From assembly GCF_003234655.2 (NCBI RefSeq), contig NZ_CP126271.1:2046001-2110000 (forward strand): a stretch of 64,000 bases of DNA, given 5' to 3'. Positions 8,596-23,206 of the stretch are shown one piece after another. The stretch comes from Curtobacterium sp. MCLR17_007. GTDB lineage: Bacteria > Actinomycetota > Actinomycetes > Actinomycetales > Microbacteriaceae. How positions within the stretch are numbered: position 1 is the first letter of the stretch; each line of letters opens with the position of its first letter. A program made the position numbers and the translations under genes. The notes under the pieces were generated by a model. The model saw only the letters and a program-made list of their open reading frames with translations, was not told the origin of the DNA and did not search any database.

Positions 8596-8639
8596 TCCCC
8601 GGGTACCGTCTGAGTCCCGAACGATCAGGAGGACCTCCC

Positions 8640-9209
8640 GTGGACTCTCGTGCCGTCCGCACGTTCCGGGTGTTCGTCGTGGTGACCGCCGTCGTGGCGA
8701 TCGTCCTCGGCGTCGTCGCCGTGGTGCTGCCCGACCCCTCGCTGGTCGTCGTCGCGCTGCTGTTCGGCGTCTACCTCGTCGTCGCCGGGGTGCTGCGGGT
8801 GTACGCGGCGGTGCGCGGACACGGCACGCCTCCCGTCTGGCGCTGGACCTCGGGAGTCGTCGGCACCCTCGTCGCGCTGGCCGGGCTCGTCACGCTCCTC
8901 GATCCGCTGGTCCCCCTCGTCGTCTACGCGGTGCTCGCCGGGGTGGGGTTCGTGATCGAGGGCGTCGTCGCCCTGGTCGGTGGGGTCGTCGGGCACCCCG
9001 GGTCCTCGCGTGTCCCCACGGTCGTCAGCGGTGTGCTGTCGGTCCTGGCGGGTGTCGCCGTGCTCGTCGCGCCCGGCATGGCACTGACGGTGTTCATGGT
9101 GCTGGCGGGGATCGCGCTCGTCGTCGTCGGCATCGGGGCGCTGCTGCTCCTGCCGCCGCGGTCAGCGGTCCGCCGCCAGGGCGCTCCCGCCCGCGCCGAT
9201 CGCCGTTAG
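8640..9209 (+). CDS. DUF308 / HdeD-like membrane protein
   Basis: A 189-residue protein with about six transmembrane helices arranged as three similar hairpins (VFVVVTAVVAIVLGVVAVVL, VVALLFGVYLVVAGVLRVYA, and so on), typical of DUF308/HdeD proteins; the biochemical role of this group is unknown, with acid-stress involvement known for E. coli HdeD only. GTG at 8640 is chosen because AGGAGG sits seven bases upstream. Its stop (TAG) overlaps the TAA of the convergent iron-exporter gene, so no terminator separates them. TACCGT at 8603-8608 is a possible -10. Confidence 0.8.
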   Translation: MDSRAVRTFRVFVVVTAVVAIVLGVVAVVLPDPSLVVVALLFGVYLVVAGVLRVYAAVRGHGTPPVWRWTSGVVGTLVALAGLVTLLDPLVPLVVYAVLAGVGFVIEGVVALVGGVVGHPGSSRVPTVVSGVLSVLAGVAVLVAPGMALTVFMVLAGIALVVVGIGALLLLPPRSAVRRQGAPARADRR

Positions 9210-10300
9210 GCCGCGCCGGTCCCGAACAGCAGGCCGAGCAGGTACGTCACCACGGCCGCGCCGAAGCCGATGGCGAGCTGCCGGAGCGCCCGGCGGAGCG
9301 GCGACGCCCCGCTCAGGACCCCGACGACCGCGCCGGTCCCGAGCAGCGCGACGCCGACCAGGAACGCCGCCACCGCGATCGCCGCCCAGCCCTCGAGCCC
9401 GAACAGGTACGGCAGCACCGGGATGACCGCGCCGGAGGCGAAGAAGCAGAAGCTCGAGATGGCGGCGCTCATGCCGTTGCCGACCGCCTCGTGGTCGTCG
9501 GCGACCCGGGTGGGCCCGGTCGCGGGCCCGCTGCCCAGTCCGGCGATGACCTCGGCGGCGTGCGACTCGGCTTCGGCCTCGGGCATGCCACGCGCCCGGT
9601 AGACCAGCGCGAGCTCGTTCGCGTCGACGTCGAGGTGCGCGACCGCGTCCCCGGCGTCGGGGTGCGGTGCCGATGCCTCGAGCAGCTCCCGCTGGGACCG
9701 GACGGAGACGTACTCGCCGGCACCCATCGACAGCGCACCGGCGAGGAGCCCCGCGATCCCGCTCAGCAGCACGAAGTGCCGGTCGGCCCCGCTGGCGCTG
9801 ATGCCGATGATCAGCGCCAGGTTCGACACCAGGCCGTCGTTCGCGCCGAACACCGCCGCCCGGAACGTGCCGGACAACCGCATCCGCCCGCGGTTCGCGA
9901 GGCCGCGGACGACCTCGCCGTGGATCCGCTCGTCGGCCGCCATCTGCGCGGTGGCGTCGTCGTCGTCGGCGTACGGGGAGCGGTCCTCGGCGCGCTGCAT
10001 GAGCGCGAGCACGAACACCGACCCGAAGCGCTTCGCCAGGGCAGCGAGCACCCGCGTGCGCAGACTGCCCCGCAGCGGCCGACCTGCGTCGTCGCCGAGC
10101 AGGTCGACCCAGTGCTGCTCGTGGCGGCCCTCGGCCTCGGCCAGCGCCGCCAGGATCTCGCGCTCCTCACCGTCACGTCGCGCGGCGAGGTTGCGGTACA
10201 CGGCCGCTTCGGCGCGCTCGTCCGCCAGGTACCGGCGCCAGCGACGCACGTCGCCCGGCTGACGGGCCGCCGTGTCGGTCTGGAGGCTGTGCTCGCTCAT
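9206..10300 (-). CDS. Er-VIT (MbfA-like) iron/manganese exporter
   Basis: A 364-residue two-domain protein. The N-terminal 150 residues form a ferritin/rubrerythrin-like four-helix domain with EEREILAALAEAEGRHEQHW and MAADERIHGEVV supplying Glu and His ligands. The rest is a VIT1/CCC1 membrane domain with GANDGLVSNLALIIGISA and GALSMGAGEYVSVRSQREL. This fusion is known in MbfA proteins, membrane ferritins that export iron under iron or peroxide stress. The ATG at 10300 follows AGGAGA at good spacing; an upstream in-frame ATG at 10369 lies in the pyk terminator and is rejected. The gene is transcribed after the pyk terminator, so it needs its own promoter, which I could not define. Confidence 0.87.
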   Translation of the reverse strand: MSEHSLQTDTAARQPGDVRRWRRYLADERAEAAVYRNLAARRDGEEREILAALAEAEGRHEQHWVDLLGDDAGRPLRGSLRTRVLAALAKRFGSVFVLALMQRAEDRSPYADDDDATAQMAADERIHGEVVRGLANRGRMRLSGTFRAAVFGANDGLVSNLALIIGISASGADRHFVLLSGIAGLLAGALSMGAGEYVSVRSQRELLEASAPHPDAGDAVAHLDVDANELALVYRARGMPEAEAESHAAEVIAGLGSGPATGPTRVADDHEAVGNGMSAAISSFCFFASGAVIPVLPYLFGLEGWAAIAVAAFLVGVALLGTGAVVGVLSGASPLRRALRQLAIGFGAAVVTYLLGLLFGTGAA

Positions 10301-10378
10301 CGGGTCGTCTCCTGTCGGTGGCTGGCCGGGTCTCGACCCGGCGCGCGCGTCCTGGGCCAGGCCGCGCACTGGACGCGG

Positions 10379-10438
10379 CGAGGGCGCGGACCGGAGCCTG
10401 CCTGCACCCGTGTGCAGGGCCTCCGGGCCGCGCCCTCG
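10379..10438 (-). terminator. Hairpin terminator after pyk
   Basis: A long inverted repeat starts 13 bp beyond the pyk stop. Outer arms CGAGGGCGCGG (10379-10389) and CCGCGCCCTCG (10428-10438) are perfect complements, CCGGAG/CTCCGG continue inward, and CTGCAC/GTGCAG close the tip. There is no U-tract, which is common for actinobacterial terminators. Confidence 0.75.
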
Positions 10439-10450
10439 CGCGTCGCGGGA

Positions 10451-11896
10451 CTAGTCCCGAACGTACGCCGGGGCCGCCTCGGCGTGCGCGTCACCGACGC
10501 GGTGCACGCGCAGGTCGTTCGTCGAGCCCTCGATCCCGGGAGGCGAACCGGCCGTCACGATCACACGGTCGCCGGGCGACGCCAGGCCGTTCTCGAGCAG
10601 GACGTCGTCCACCTGCGAGAACAGCTCGTCGGTGTGGGTCTTCCGCTCGACCAGGAACGAGCGGACGCCCCAGGTGAGGGTCATCCGACGGCGGGTGGCC
10701 TCGTTCGGGGTGAAGGCGATGATGGGCAGGCCGTGCCGCAGTCGCGACATGCGGCGGGCGGAGTCACCGGACTCGGTGAACACGCAGAGGTAGGACGCCT
10801 CGGTGAACTCGGCGATCTCGACCGCTGCGAGCGTGATGGCTCCACCGAGCGTGCGCGGCTTCGTGCCGAGCGGCGCGATGCGCTCGAGGCCGTGGTCCTC
10901 GGTGGACTCGACGATGCGGGCCATCGTGCGGACGGTCTGCACCGGGTACTCACCGACGCTCGTCTCGCCGGACAGCATGACCGCGTCGGCCCCGTCGAGC
11001 ACGGCGTTCGCGACGTCGGAGGTCTCGGCGCGGGTGGGGATCGGCGACGAGATCATCGACTCGAGCATCTGCGTCGCGACGATGACCGGCTTGGCCATGC
11101 GGCGGGCGAGCTCGACGGCGCGCTTCTGCACGATCGGGACGGCCTCGAGCGGGAGCTCCACGCCGAGGTCACCGCGGGCGACCATGATCGAGTCGAAGGC
11201 GTCGATGATCTCCTCGAGCGCATCGACCGCCTGCGGCTTCTCGATCTTGGCGATGACGGGCAGGCGCTTGCCCTCTTCGTCCATGATCTCGTGCGCACGG
11301 ACGACGTCCGAGGCGTTGCGGACGAACGACAGTGCGATGAGGTCGGCGCCCTGGCGGATGCCCCAGCGCAGGTCGGCCTCGTCCTTCTCGCTGAGCGCGG
11401 GGACGTTCACGGCGACACCGGGGAGGTTGATGCCCTTGTTGTTCGAGACCGTGCCGGCGACGACGACCTCGGTGCGGACACGCACGCCGTCGGTGTCGAG
11501 GACGCGCAGCCGCACGCGACCGTCGTCGATGAGCAGCGGGTCGCCGGGCTTGACGTCCTGTGGGAGCCCCTTGAAGGTCGTGCCGCAGATCTCCTTCGAG
11601 CCGGGCACGTCCTCGGTCGTGATCGTGAAGACGTCGCCGACGTCCAGGTGGTGCGGGCCGTCGGCGAACCGGGCGAGTCGGATCTTCGGACCCTGCAGGT
11701 CGACGAGGATCGCGACGGGCTTGCCGAGCTCGGCCGCCGCGCGACGGACGTTCTCGTAGTTCGCCTCGTGGACGCTGTAGTCACCGTGGCTGAGGTTGAG
11801 TCGAGCGACGTCGACACCCGCCTCGATGATCTCCTTGACGGTCTCGTAGTCCGAGGTGGCCGGTCCGAGGGTCGAAACGATCTTTGCGCGTCTCAC
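10451..11896 (-). CDS. pyk: Pyruvate kinase
   Basis: A 481-residue cytoplasmic enzyme that converts phosphoenolpyruvate and ADP to pyruvate and ATP at the end of glycolysis. Family signatures are visible in order: RRAKIVSTLGPATSD at the N-terminus, LNLSHGDY, the K+/Mg2+-binding MVARGDLGVELPLE, VATQMLESMI, and the C-terminal allosteric domain with FTESGDSARRMSRLR. The start is GTG at 11896 with AGGA six bases upstream; the frame stays open further upstream but has no conserved sequence there. It is a single transcription unit between two hairpins. Confidence 0.96.
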   Translation of the reverse strand: MRRAKIVSTLGPATSDYETVKEIIEAGVDVARLNLSHGDYSVHEANYENVRRAAAELGKPVAILVDLQGPKIRLARFADGPHHLDVGDVFTITTEDVPGSKEICGTTFKGLPQDVKPGDPLLIDDGRVRLRVLDTDGVRVRTEVVVAGTVSNNKGINLPGVAVNVPALSEKDEADLRWGIRQGADLIALSFVRNASDVVRAHEIMDEEGKRLPVIAKIEKPQAVDALEEIIDAFDSIMVARGDLGVELPLEAVPIVQKRAVELARRMAKPVIVATQMLESMISSPIPTRAETSDVANAVLDGADAVMLSGETSVGEYPVQTVRTMARIVESTEDHGLERIAPLGTKPRTLGGAITLAAVEIAEFTEASYLCVFTESGDSARRMSRLRHGLPIIAFTPNEATRRRMTLTWGVRSFLVERKTHTDELFSQVDDVLLENGLASPGDRVIVTAGSPPGIEGSTNDLRVHRVGDAHAEAAPAYVRD

Positions 11897-11963
11897 TGGA
11901 TTCCTTCGTGTGTGGTGGTGGGGCCTGCGTGCATGGTGTTCGTGGGGCTTCGCGGTACGAAGA

Positions 11964-11999
11964 GAGGCCACCAGCACCCTATCGAGTGCCGGTGGCCTC
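11964..11999 (-). terminator. Terminator after gltBD
   Basis: GAGGCCACC (11964-11972) pairs with GGTGGCCTC (11991-11999); inner GCAC/GTGC extends the stem past one mismatch. It lies 21 bp beyond the gltD stop and upstream of pyk, so it ends the glutamate synthase operon. The rest of the 11897-12020 gap shows no clear promoter hexamers for pyk. Confidence 0.75.
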
Positions 12000-12020
12000 C
12001 TGCTCACCCTGAGACGTGCA

Positions 12021-13478
12021 TCAGACGGAGATCGCCCGGTCGGTCGCCTTGACCGGGGCGGGGAGCATCGTCGTCCCCTCGAGGTACTCGTCGACCTTCG
12101 CGGCGGCCGCCCGGCCCTCGGCGATCGCCCACACGATGAGCGACTGCCCACGACCCGCGTCACCGGCGACGAAGACGCCGGGCTCGTTGGTCGTGTAGTC
12201 GGCACCGCGTGCGACCACGCCCCCGGCGCTGAGCGGCAGGCCGAGCTGGGGTTCGAGGGTGTCGGTCTCCGGTCCGGTGAAGCCCATCGCGACGAGGACC
12301 AGGTCGGCCGGGATCTCGCGCTCGGTGCCGGCCTTGGGGACACGACGCCCGTCGAGGTACTCGGTCTCGGCCACGCGCAGCGCACGGACCTCGCCCGCCT
12401 CGTTGCCCAGGAACTCGACCGTCGAGGCCAGGAACGCACGTTCGCCGCCCTCTTCGTGGGCGCTCGTGACCTCGAACACGGTCGGGAACATCGGCCACGG
12501 CTGGTCCTCGGGACGCTCCTCGGGAGGCTGCTTGCCGATGGCCAGGTTCGTGACGCTCAGGGCGCCCTGTCGGTGCGCGGTGCCGATGCAGTCCGCGCCG
12601 GTGTCACCGCCGCCGATGACGACGACGTGCTTGCCCTCGGCGGTGACCTGGTTGTCGACCACCGTGCCGGCGCCGGCACGGTTCTGCTGGACGAGGTACT
12701 CCATCGCGAAGTGCACGCCGGCCAGGTCGCGACCCGGGATCGGCAGGTCGCGCGGAACCGTCGCACCCGTGGCGACCACGACCGCGTCGTACCGCGACTT
12801 CAGGTCGTCCCAGGTGATGTCGACGCCGATCTCGACACCGGCGCGGAAGCGCGTGCCCTCGGCCTGCATCTGGGCGAGTCGCGCGTCGATCTGGCGCTTC
12901 TCCATCTTGAAGTCCGGGATGCCGTAGCGCAGCAGCCCGCCGATGCGGTCGTCGCGCTCGTAGACCGCGACCGTGTGCCCGGCTCGGGTGAGCTGCTGGG
13001 CGGCGGCGAGTCCGGCTGGTCCGGAACCGACCACGGCCACGGTCTTGCCGGTCAGGCGCTCCGGCGGGTGCGGTGTGACCCACCCGTTCTGGAAGGCCTG
13101 GTCGATGATCGAGACCTCGACCTGCTTGATCGTCACCGGCGGCTGGTTGATGCCCAGCACGCAGGACGACTCGCAGGGTGCCGGGCACAGACGGCCGGTG
13201 AACTCGGGGAAGTTGTTCGTCGCGTGCAGCCGCTCGATCGCCTGACGACCCTCACCACGCCAGGTCAGGTCGTTCCACTCGGGGATGAGGTTGCCGAGGG
13301 GGCAGCCCTGGTGGCAGAACGGCACGCCGCAGTCCATGCAGCGGCCGGCCTGGCGCTTGAGCTGGCCCGACTCCTGCTGCTCGTAGACCTCTTTCCAGTC
13401 CATGAGCCGCACCGGGACGGGCCGACGCTTCGGCAGTTCGCGTTCCTGGACCTTCAGGAACCCCTTGGGGTCAGCCAT
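12021..13478 (-). CDS. gltD: Glutamate synthase (NADPH) small subunit
   Basis: A 485-residue flavoprotein that passes electrons from NADPH to the large subunit for making glutamate from glutamine and 2-oxoglutarate. The N-terminal ferredoxin-like region has cysteines at 47, 50, 55 and 59 ([13 protein letters not shown]) and at 98, 102 and 106 (CPAPCESSC). Two dinucleotide folds follow: [15 protein letters not shown] (FAD, near 147) and [15 protein letters not shown] (NADPH, near 285), then [13 protein letters not shown]. The ATG follows GGAGG. It is 41 bp downstream of gltB in the same transcription unit, and the length is standard. Confidence 0.96.
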   Translation of the reverse strand: MADPKGFLKVQERELPKRRPVPVRLMDWKEVYEQQESGQLKRQAGRCMDCGVPFCHQGCPLGNLIPEWNDLTWRGEGRQAIERLHATNNFPEFTGRLCPAPCESSCVLGINQPPVTIKQVEVSIIDQAFQNGWVTPHPPERLTGKTVAVVGSGPAGLAAAQQLTRAGHTVAVYERDDRIGGLLRYGIPDFKMEKRQIDARLAQMQAEGTRFRAGVEIGVDITWDDLKSRYDAVVVATGATVPRDLPIPGRDLAGVHFAMEYLVQQNRAGAGTVVDNQVTAEGKHVVVIGGGDTGADCIGTAHRQGALSVTNLAIGKQPPEERPEDQPWPMFPTVFEVTSAHEEGGERAFLASTVEFLGNEAGEVRALRVAETEYLDGRRVPKAGTEREIPADLVLVAMGFTGPETDTLEPQLGLPLSAGGVVARGADYTTNEPGVFVAGDAGRGQSLIVWAIAEGRAAAAKVDEYLEGTTMLPAPVKATDRAISV

Positions 13479-13519
13479 GTGTTGCCTCCGGGGTGTCGGT
13501 CTGGTGTGTCGTCAGGGAG

Positions 13520-18133
<4,614 letters not shown>

Positions 18134-18233
18134 GGGGACCGTCCTCACGAGCGAGTGGAACAGGGACAGCGATGGCCGTGGGGCGAGGCTGGAGTCGAGC
18201 TCGCCCACCGTCCGACCCCGTGGGGCCGGGCCG

Positions 18234-19226
18234 TCAGGAACGGTCGGCAGCTGTGGCGACCGGGCTGGAACCGGCGGCGATGGGTGCGTCGTCGTCGTGC
18301 TCCGAGTAGGTGTCCTCGGAGTCTACATCGGTCTTCGAGCGCGGCTCGCGACCCGGCAGGTAGGCGCTGGGTTCCTTGCCGGTGTGGCGCTTCGACTGGA
18401 CGTAGAAGATGACCAAGCCGATGATGATCGCCGCGAACGAGGCCCAGACGTTGGTCCGGATGCCGAAGAACGTCTCGCTCGTGTCGACGCGGATGGACTC
18501 GAGGACCGACCGGCCGATGCCGTACCAGATCAGGTACAGCGAGAGGACCCGCCCCCACTGCAGCTGGAACTTCCGGTCGATCAGCATGATCACCGCGAAG
18601 CCGACGACGTTCCAGATGATCTCGTACAGGAACGTCGGGTGGAACAGCGTGCCCTCGGGCAGACCGGTCGGGTACGCGGCGTTCGACGACTCGATCTGCA
18701 GGCCCCACGGCAAGCTGGTCGGCATGCCGAAGAGCTCGTGGTTGAAGTAGTTGCCGAGACGGCCGAAGGCCTGGGCCAGCAGCATCGCCGGGGCGACGGC
18801 GTCGAGGAACGCGGTGAAGCGCAGGCCGACCTGTCGACACCCGATGTACGCACCGACCGAACCGAGGATGAGCGCACCGAAGATCGCCAGGCCGCCCTCC
18901 CAGATGTAGAGGAACGACAGCGGGTCACGACCAGGGCCGAAGTAGTCGCTGACGTGGGTGAACACGTGGAACAGCCGGCCGCCGATGATGCCGGAGGGAA
19001 CCGCCCAGATCGCGATGTCGATGATGATCCACCGCTCGACACCGCGGGCGTTGAGCCGGCGGTTCGTGACCACCACCGCGGCGACGATCCCGAGCAGGAT
19101 GCAGATCGCGTAGGCGTGGATGCGGAAGTCGAGCGGCAGCGACCAGCCGAACACGTCACGGAGCCAGGCGGTCAGGTCGAAGTACTGCCAGGCCGTGCTG
19201 GGGCTCGGGATGCTCAGGAGGGGCAT
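18234..19226 (-). CDS. lgt: Prolipoprotein diacylglyceryl transferase
   Basis: A 330-residue membrane enzyme that transfers diacylglycerol from phosphatidylglycerol to the lipobox cysteine of prolipoproteins. About seven transmembrane helices are visible. Lgt signatures are [14 protein letters not shown] and [16 protein letters not shown], the latter holding the conserved Arg, Asn and Glu. The C-terminal 60 residues are a charged, acidic tail ([14 protein letters not shown]) of the kind common in actinobacterial Lgt. The ribosome binding site before ATG 19226 is weak. In many actinobacteria lgt follows trpA, as here, but a strong terminator separates them. Confidence 0.95.
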   Translation of the reverse strand: MPLLSIPSPSTAWQYFDLTAWLRDVFGWSLPLDFRIHAYAICILLGIVAAVVVTNRRLNARGVERWIIIDIAIWAVPSGIIGGRLFHVFTHVSDYFGPGRDPLSFLYIWEGGLAIFGALILGSVGAYIGCRQVGLRFTAFLDAVAPAMLLAQAFGRLGNYFNHELFGMPTSLPWGLQIESSNAAYPTGLPEGTLFHPTFLYEIIWNVVGFAVIMLIDRKFQLQWGRVLSLYLIWYGIGRSVLESIRVDTSETFFGIRTNVWASFAAIIIGLVIFYVQSKRHTGKEPSAYLPGREPRSKTDVDSEDTYSEHDDDAPIAAGSSPVATAADRS

Positions 19227-19288
19227 GGAGAAACTGGCGCCTTTCAGTGCAGCTGTCGGTGCCGATCCGGTTGCGTCGACCCCGGATC

Positions 19289-19317
19289 ACTGTAGCGCGG
19301 GTGGCCCGCCGGTCAGG
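19289..19317 (-). promoter_or_regulatory. Possible lgt promoter
   Basis: On the minus strand CCTGAC (-35, 19317-19312) and TACAGT (-10, 19294-19289) are separated by 17 bases. Transcription would start near 19282, about 55 nt before the lgt ATG and just beyond the trpA terminator, where a promoter is expected. Confidence 0.4.
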
Positions 19318-19361
19318 AACCGCCGGGGGCTGTCTGTGGAAACCGTGATGCGCAGGAGACG

Positions 19362-19409
19362 GGAGGCCCGGTGCGGGTGAGCTGGGATGCTCACCCGCAC
19401 CGGGCCTCC
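19362..19409 (-). terminator. Terminator of the his/trp operon
   Basis: A perfect 19-bp stem: GGAGGCCCGGTGCGGGTGA (19362-19380) against its exact reverse complement at 19391-19409, with a 10-base loop. It lies 21 bp beyond the trpA stop. There is no U-tract. The upstream arm includes the GACGGGAGGCCCGG motif that recurs elsewhere in the window. Confidence 0.85.
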
Positions 19410-19430
19410 TGGGAGGTCGGTGACGGACCG

Positions 19431-20222
19431 TCAGCGCCGCACAGCACCCGCCGACAGCTCGGCGGCCCGCTGACCGACACCGGTCACCCCGAGGTCGGCG
19501 AGGGCACGGACGAAGGCGGACCCGACGATGGCACCGTCGGCGTACTCGAGGACCTCGGTCACCTGGTCGGCCGTCGAGATGCCGAGCCCCACGCACGTCC
19601 GGGCGACGCCCGCGTCACGGAGCCGTGACACGACGGTGCGCGCGGCGACGTCGACGCCCGCGCGTGCACCGGTGACGCCCATCGTCGAGACCGCGTACAC
19701 GAACCCGCGGCTCGAGTCGACGGCCTGTTTCATGCGGACGTCGGACGACGACGGAGCGGCCAGGAACACGCGGTCGAGTCCGGTGCGCTCGGAAGCGCCC
19801 ATCCACTCGCGGGCCTCGTCGGGGACCAGGTCGGGCGTGATCAGCCCGGCAGCGCCCGCGGCGACCAGGTCGTCGGCGAACCGCTCGACCCCGTACCGCA
19901 GGACCGGGTTCCAGTAGGTCATCACCAGGACCGGCACGTCGGCACGTTCGGTGATCCGGTGGACCGCGTCGAAGACCTGCGCGACACGGAAGCCGTTGGC
20001 CAGGCTCTCCTCCGCCGCACGCTGGATGACCGGGCCGTCCATGACCGGGTCGGAGTAGGGCAGTCCGAGCTCGATGACGTCGACGCCGTTCTCGGCGAGG
20101 GCCACGGCCGCGTCGACGCTCGTGTCGAGGTCGGGGTAGCCAGCCGGAAGGTAGCCGACGACCGCGCCGGCACGGTCGGCGTTGGCCTGGTCGATCGTCG
20201 TCGCGACGGTCCGGGCGGTCAC
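19431..20222 (-). CDS. trpA: Tryptophan synthase alpha subunit
   Basis: A 263-residue TIM barrel that cleaves indole-3-glycerol phosphate to indole, which is tunnelled to TrpB. The catalytic Glu51 and Asp58 sit in [16 protein letters not shown], and the phosphate-binding [10 protein letters not shown] and GAIVGSAFV follow. The start is GTG at 20222, overlapping the trpB stop as GTGA. It is the last gene of the operon. Confidence 0.96.
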   Translation of the reverse strand: MTARTVATTIDQANADRAGAVVGYLPAGYPDLDTSVDAAVALAENGVDVIELGLPYSDPVMDGPVIQRAAEESLANGFRVAQVFDAVHRITERADVPVLVMTYWNPVLRYGVERFADDLVAAGAAGLITPDLVPDEAREWMGASERTGLDRVFLAAPSSSDVRMKQAVDSSRGFVYAVSTMGVTGARAGVDVAARTVVSRLRDAGVARTCVGLGISTADQVTEVLEYADGAIVGSAFVRALADLGVTGVGQRAAELSAGAVRR

Positions 20223-21433
20223 AGCTGCACCGCGGTCTCGTCGAGGACACCGAAGTACCGGCTGGCCGTGGCCACGTCCTTGTCACCGCGTCCGGACATG
20301 TTGACGAGGATGACCCCGTCCGGCCCGAGTTCCCGGCCGAGCTTCATCACGCCGGCCAGGGCGTGCGACGTCTCGATCGCGGGCAGGATGCCCTCGGTGC
20401 GACTGAGCAGCCGGAACGCCTCCATCGCCTCGGTGTCCGTGATCGGTTCGTACTGGGCGCGGCCGATCGCCGCCAGGTGCGCGTGCTCCGGTCCGACGCT
20501 CGGGTAGTCGAGACCGGCGGAGATGCTGTGGCTCTCGATGGTCTGGCCGTCCTCGTCCTGCATGAGGTAGGACTTGGCGCCCTGCAGCACGCCTTCGCGC
20601 CCGAGCGTGATGCTGGCAGCGTGCCGACCGGTCTCGACGCCGTCGCCACCGGCCTCGTAGCCGAGCAGCCGGACGGACTCGTCGTCGAGGAACGCCTCGA
20701 AGATGCCCATCGCGTTCGACCCGCCGCCGACGCACGCGGCGACGGCGTCGGGAAGCCGACCGACCAGGTCGAGGACCTGCTGGCGGGCCTCGATGCCGAT
20801 CACCTTGTGGAACTCGCGGACCATCTCCGGGAACGGGTGGGGGCCGGCGACCGTGCCGAGCAGGTAGTGCGTCGAGTCGACGTTCGCGACCCAGTCGCGG
20901 AGGGCGTCGTTGATCGCGTCCTTGAGCGTGCGCGAGCCGGTCTCGACCGGGATCACCTGGGCGCCGAGCAGCCGCATCCGGGCGACGTTGAGGGCCTGTC
21001 GCTCGGTGTCGACGGCGCCCATGTAGACGACGCAGTCCATGCCGAACAGGGCGGCAGCCGTCGCGGTCGCGACACCGTGCTGCCCCGCACCGGTCTCGGC
21101 GATCAGCCGGGTCTTGCCGAGGCGCTTCGCCACCAGTGCCTGGCCGAGCACGTTGTTGATCTTGTGCGAACCGGTGTGGTTGAGGTCCTCGCGCTTGAGG
21201 ATCACCCGGGCACCGCCGGCGTGCTTGGCGAACCGCGGTACCTCGGTGATGATCGAGGGTCGGCCGGTGTAGTCGCGGTGCAGGGCGTCGAGCTCGGCGT
21301 GGAACGCGGGATCGGCCCAGGCCTCGCGGAAGGCCGCTTCGAGCTCGTCGAGCGCCAGCACGAGCGACTCGGGGACGAAGCGTCCACCGAAGTCGCCGAA
21401 GTACGGGCCGTGCAGGTCACGGAGTGAGGTCAC
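20219..21433 (-). CDS. trpB: Tryptophan synthase beta subunit
   Basis: A 404-residue PLP enzyme that condenses indole with serine. The PLP lysine is Lys91 in [21 protein letters not shown] holds the catalytic Glu, and GGGSNAMG binds the cofactor phosphate. I chose GTG at 21433 ([17 protein letters not shown]) because GGAG lies eight bases upstream and this matches the family N-terminus; an upstream in-frame ATG at 21472 has no ribosome binding site. It is 46 bp downstream of trpC and overlaps trpA. Confidence 0.95.
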   Translation of the reverse strand: MTSLRDLHGPYFGDFGGRFVPESLVLALDELEAAFREAWADPAFHAELDALHRDYTGRPSIITEVPRFAKHAGGARVILKREDLNHTGSHKINNVLGQALVAKRLGKTRLIAETGAGQHGVATATAAALFGMDCVVYMGAVDTERQALNVARMRLLGAQVIPVETGSRTLKDAINDALRDWVANVDSTHYLLGTVAGPHPFPEMVREFHKVIGIEARQQVLDLVGRLPDAVAACVGGGSNAMGIFEAFLDDESVRLLGYEAGGDGVETGRHAASITLGREGVLQGAKSYLMQDEDGQTIESHSISAGLDYPSVGPEHAHLAAIGRAQYEPITDTEAMEAFRLLSRTEGILPAIETSHALAGVMKLGRELGPDGVILVNMSGRGDKDVATASRYFGVLDETAVQL

Positions 21434-21479
21434 GTTGGTGCTCCAGACGAGTCCGGCTCGTGGCCGGACCATCGAGGTG

Positions 21480-22262
21480 TCAGGCGTCGAGGAACGACGC
21501 GAGTGCAGCGGCGGGGTCGGCACCGGTGACGAGTGCTTCGCCCACCAGGACGACGTCAGCTCCGGCGCGGCGGTAGTGCGCCACGTCGGCGGGGCCGGTG
21601 ACGGCGGACTCGGCGACACGGACGACCCCGTCGGGGATCCGGTCGGCCAGGGAGCCGAACAGGTCGCGGTCGAGCGAGAAGTCGGTGAGGTCGCGGGCGT
21701 TCACGCCGAGGATGCGGGCACCGGCGTCCAGCCCACGCGAGACCTCGTCGCCCGAGTGGGCCTCGACCAGGACGCGCATGCCGAGCTGTTCGGCCAGCTC
21801 GTGGAGCTCGACCAGCTGCTGCTGCTCGAGCGCCGCGACGATGAGGAGCACCACGTCGGCGCCGGACGCCCGGGCCTCGACGACCTGGTACGGGTCGGCG
21901 ATGAAGTCCTTGCGGAGCACCGGGACCGACACGCGCGCCTTGACGGCCTCGAGGTCGGCGAGCGAGCCGAGGAACTTGCGCCCCTCGGTCAGGACGCTGA
22001 TCGCCGACGCGCCACCGCGTTCGTAGTCCGCGGCGAGTCCGGCCGGGTCGGTGATCGGCGCCATCGACCCGCGCGACGGGCTGGCACGCTTGACCTCGGC
22101 GAGGACCTTGACGCGGTCGCCGGGTGCCAGGAAGTCGAGGGCGTCGAGCGGCGAAGTGACACGGTCGAGGTCACGTTCGACGTCGGAGTACGGGCGGTCG
22201 ACGCGGCGGGCGGCTGCGTCCTCGAGCGCGCCCGCGACGAGGGTCTCGAGCACGTTGGGCAT
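21480..22262 (-). CDS. trpC: Indole-3-glycerol phosphate synthase
   Basis: A 260-residue TIM barrel that closes CdRP to indole-3-glycerol phosphate. Motifs are [15 protein letters not shown] (catalytic Lys), [26 protein letters not shown] (catalytic Lys), [12 protein letters not shown] and [12 protein letters not shown]. It is a stand-alone TrpC without a fused TrpF. It follows the small HGxxPAAW-type protein by 7 bp and precedes trpB. Confidence 0.96.
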   Translation of the reverse strand: MPNVLETLVAGALEDAAARRVDRPYSDVERDLDRVTSPLDALDFLAPGDRVKVLAEVKRASPSRGSMAPITDPAGLAADYERGGASAISVLTEGRKFLGSLADLEAVKARVSVPVLRKDFIADPYQVVEARASGADVVLLIVAALEQQQLVELHELAEQLGMRVLVEAHSGDEVSRGLDAGARILGVNARDLTDFSLDRDLFGSLADRIPDGVVRVAESAVTGPADVAHYRRAGADVVLVGEALVTGADPAAALASFLDA

Positions 22263-22269
22263 GCGCGGC

Positions 22270-22509
22270 CTACTCGTTGTGGTGCTTGGAGACGTACTTC
22301 GGACCGTTGACGCCGTACCCGGCCTTGCCCATCACCCAGCCGATGATGAGCCCGATCACGACGATTGCGGCCGAGGCCCAGACGCCCCAGACGATGTCGA
22401 ACCAGAAGCAGAGCGTGCCGATCGTGAAGCCCACCAGCATGATGATGACGGACGTCCAGGCTGCCGGCGAGTGGCCTTCGCCGAGTTCTGCGGGCTCAGT
22501 GGTGCTCAC
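22270..22509 (-). CDS. HGxxPAAW-type small membrane protein (DUF6704)
   Basis: A 79-residue protein with GHSPAAWTSV, close to the HGxxPAAW signature of a small actinobacterial family found next to trpC, then two transmembrane helices (VIIMLVGFTIGTLCFWF and AAIVVIGLIIGWVMGKAGYG). Function unknown; a role in tryptophan supply is only inferred from its constant position. GTG at 22509 overlaps the preceding gene by 14 bp, so the two are translationally coupled. Confidence 0.8.
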   Translation of the reverse strand: MSTTEPAELGEGHSPAAWTSVIIMLVGFTIGTLCFWFDIVWGVWASAAIVVIGLIIGWVMGKAGYGVNGPKYVSKHHNE

Positions 22510-23206
22510 GGTGCTCCTCGTGGTCGGGTGCGTCGTCGGTCGAACGACGCGACTCCGATCCTACCGTGTCGTCCGGAGCGGACCCCGACAGCGGTGACTT
22601 GCCCGGCGCCGCGTCCGTGGGGTCGACACCGGCGCTCAGGTCGTCCCAGTCGACGATCGCGTCGCGCTGCACCGGGGCCGTCGGAGCGGTCTCGGTCGGC
22701 GACGCCGCGTACTTGCGACTCGGCCCGGGCCAGGAGCCCTGGACCACCAGGACGAGGACCCCGAGCAGCGCCGCGAGCACCCCACCGACGATCCCCACGA
22801 CCGGCCACGCGGAGACGTCGACGGTCGTGACGATGCGACGCACGGCGGACAGGTCGCTCACCCCGGCGACGTCGCCGATCGCGCCCTTCGCGGCGCCGAC
22901 CGGGTCCGCCAGGGCGCTGATGCCGGAGACGACGATGCCGATCCCGAGCAGGACCTGGATGACCGCGAGGACGACACGGACGACGCGTCCGGCGATGGTC
23001 ATCGCGAGGAACAGCGCCAGCGACGCGATCGCCAGCGCCGTGAACTGCGGCACCGCCGCCGACCCGTCGGCGACCACCGTGGACGAGACCGCCGCGGCCG
23101 CGTCGAGGTGCACGGTGAACCAGGTCTGGGTCCAGGACAGCATCACGATGCCGGCGACGACGAGCCCGAGGAGGACCACGAGCGGACGCGACCGCAGCCG
23201 CTTCAC
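22496..23206 (-). CDS. Trp biosynthesis-associated membrane protein
   Basis: A 236-residue protein with four predicted helices (LVVLLGLVVAGIVMLSW, ALAIASLALFLAM, VLAVIQVLLGIGIVVSG, VVGIVGGVLAALLGVLVLV) and a long acidic cytoplasmic tail. Length, topology and position between trpE and trpC match the family annotated as Trp operon conserved hypothetical membrane protein (TIGR02234). Its biochemical role is not known. GTG at 23206 overlaps the trpE stop by four bases. Confidence 0.85.
   Translation of the reverse strand: MKRLRSRPLVVLLGLVVAGIVMLSWTQTWFTVHLDAAAAVSSTVVADGSAAVPQFTALAIASLALFLAMTIAGRVVRVVLAVIQVLLGIGIVVSGISALADPVGAAKGAIGDVAGVSDLSAVRRIVTTVDVSAWPVVGIVGGVLAALLGVLVLVVQGSWPGPSRKYAASPTETAPTAPVQRDAIVDWDDLSAGVDPTDAAPGKSPLSGSAPDDTVGSESRRSTDDAPDHEEHREHH

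Noticed and set aside
8048..12052. A 1334-codon plus-strand open frame across the MinD-like, DUF308, VIT and pyk genes
   Set aside because: It crosses four well-supported genes on both strands and has an Arg/Pro/Asp-rich composition typical of shadow frames.
18134..18233. Terminator and promoter between lgt and gltB
   Set aside because: Only a weak CCCC-GT-GGGG palindrome near 18210-18220 and no convincing -10/-35 were found in this 100-bp gap.
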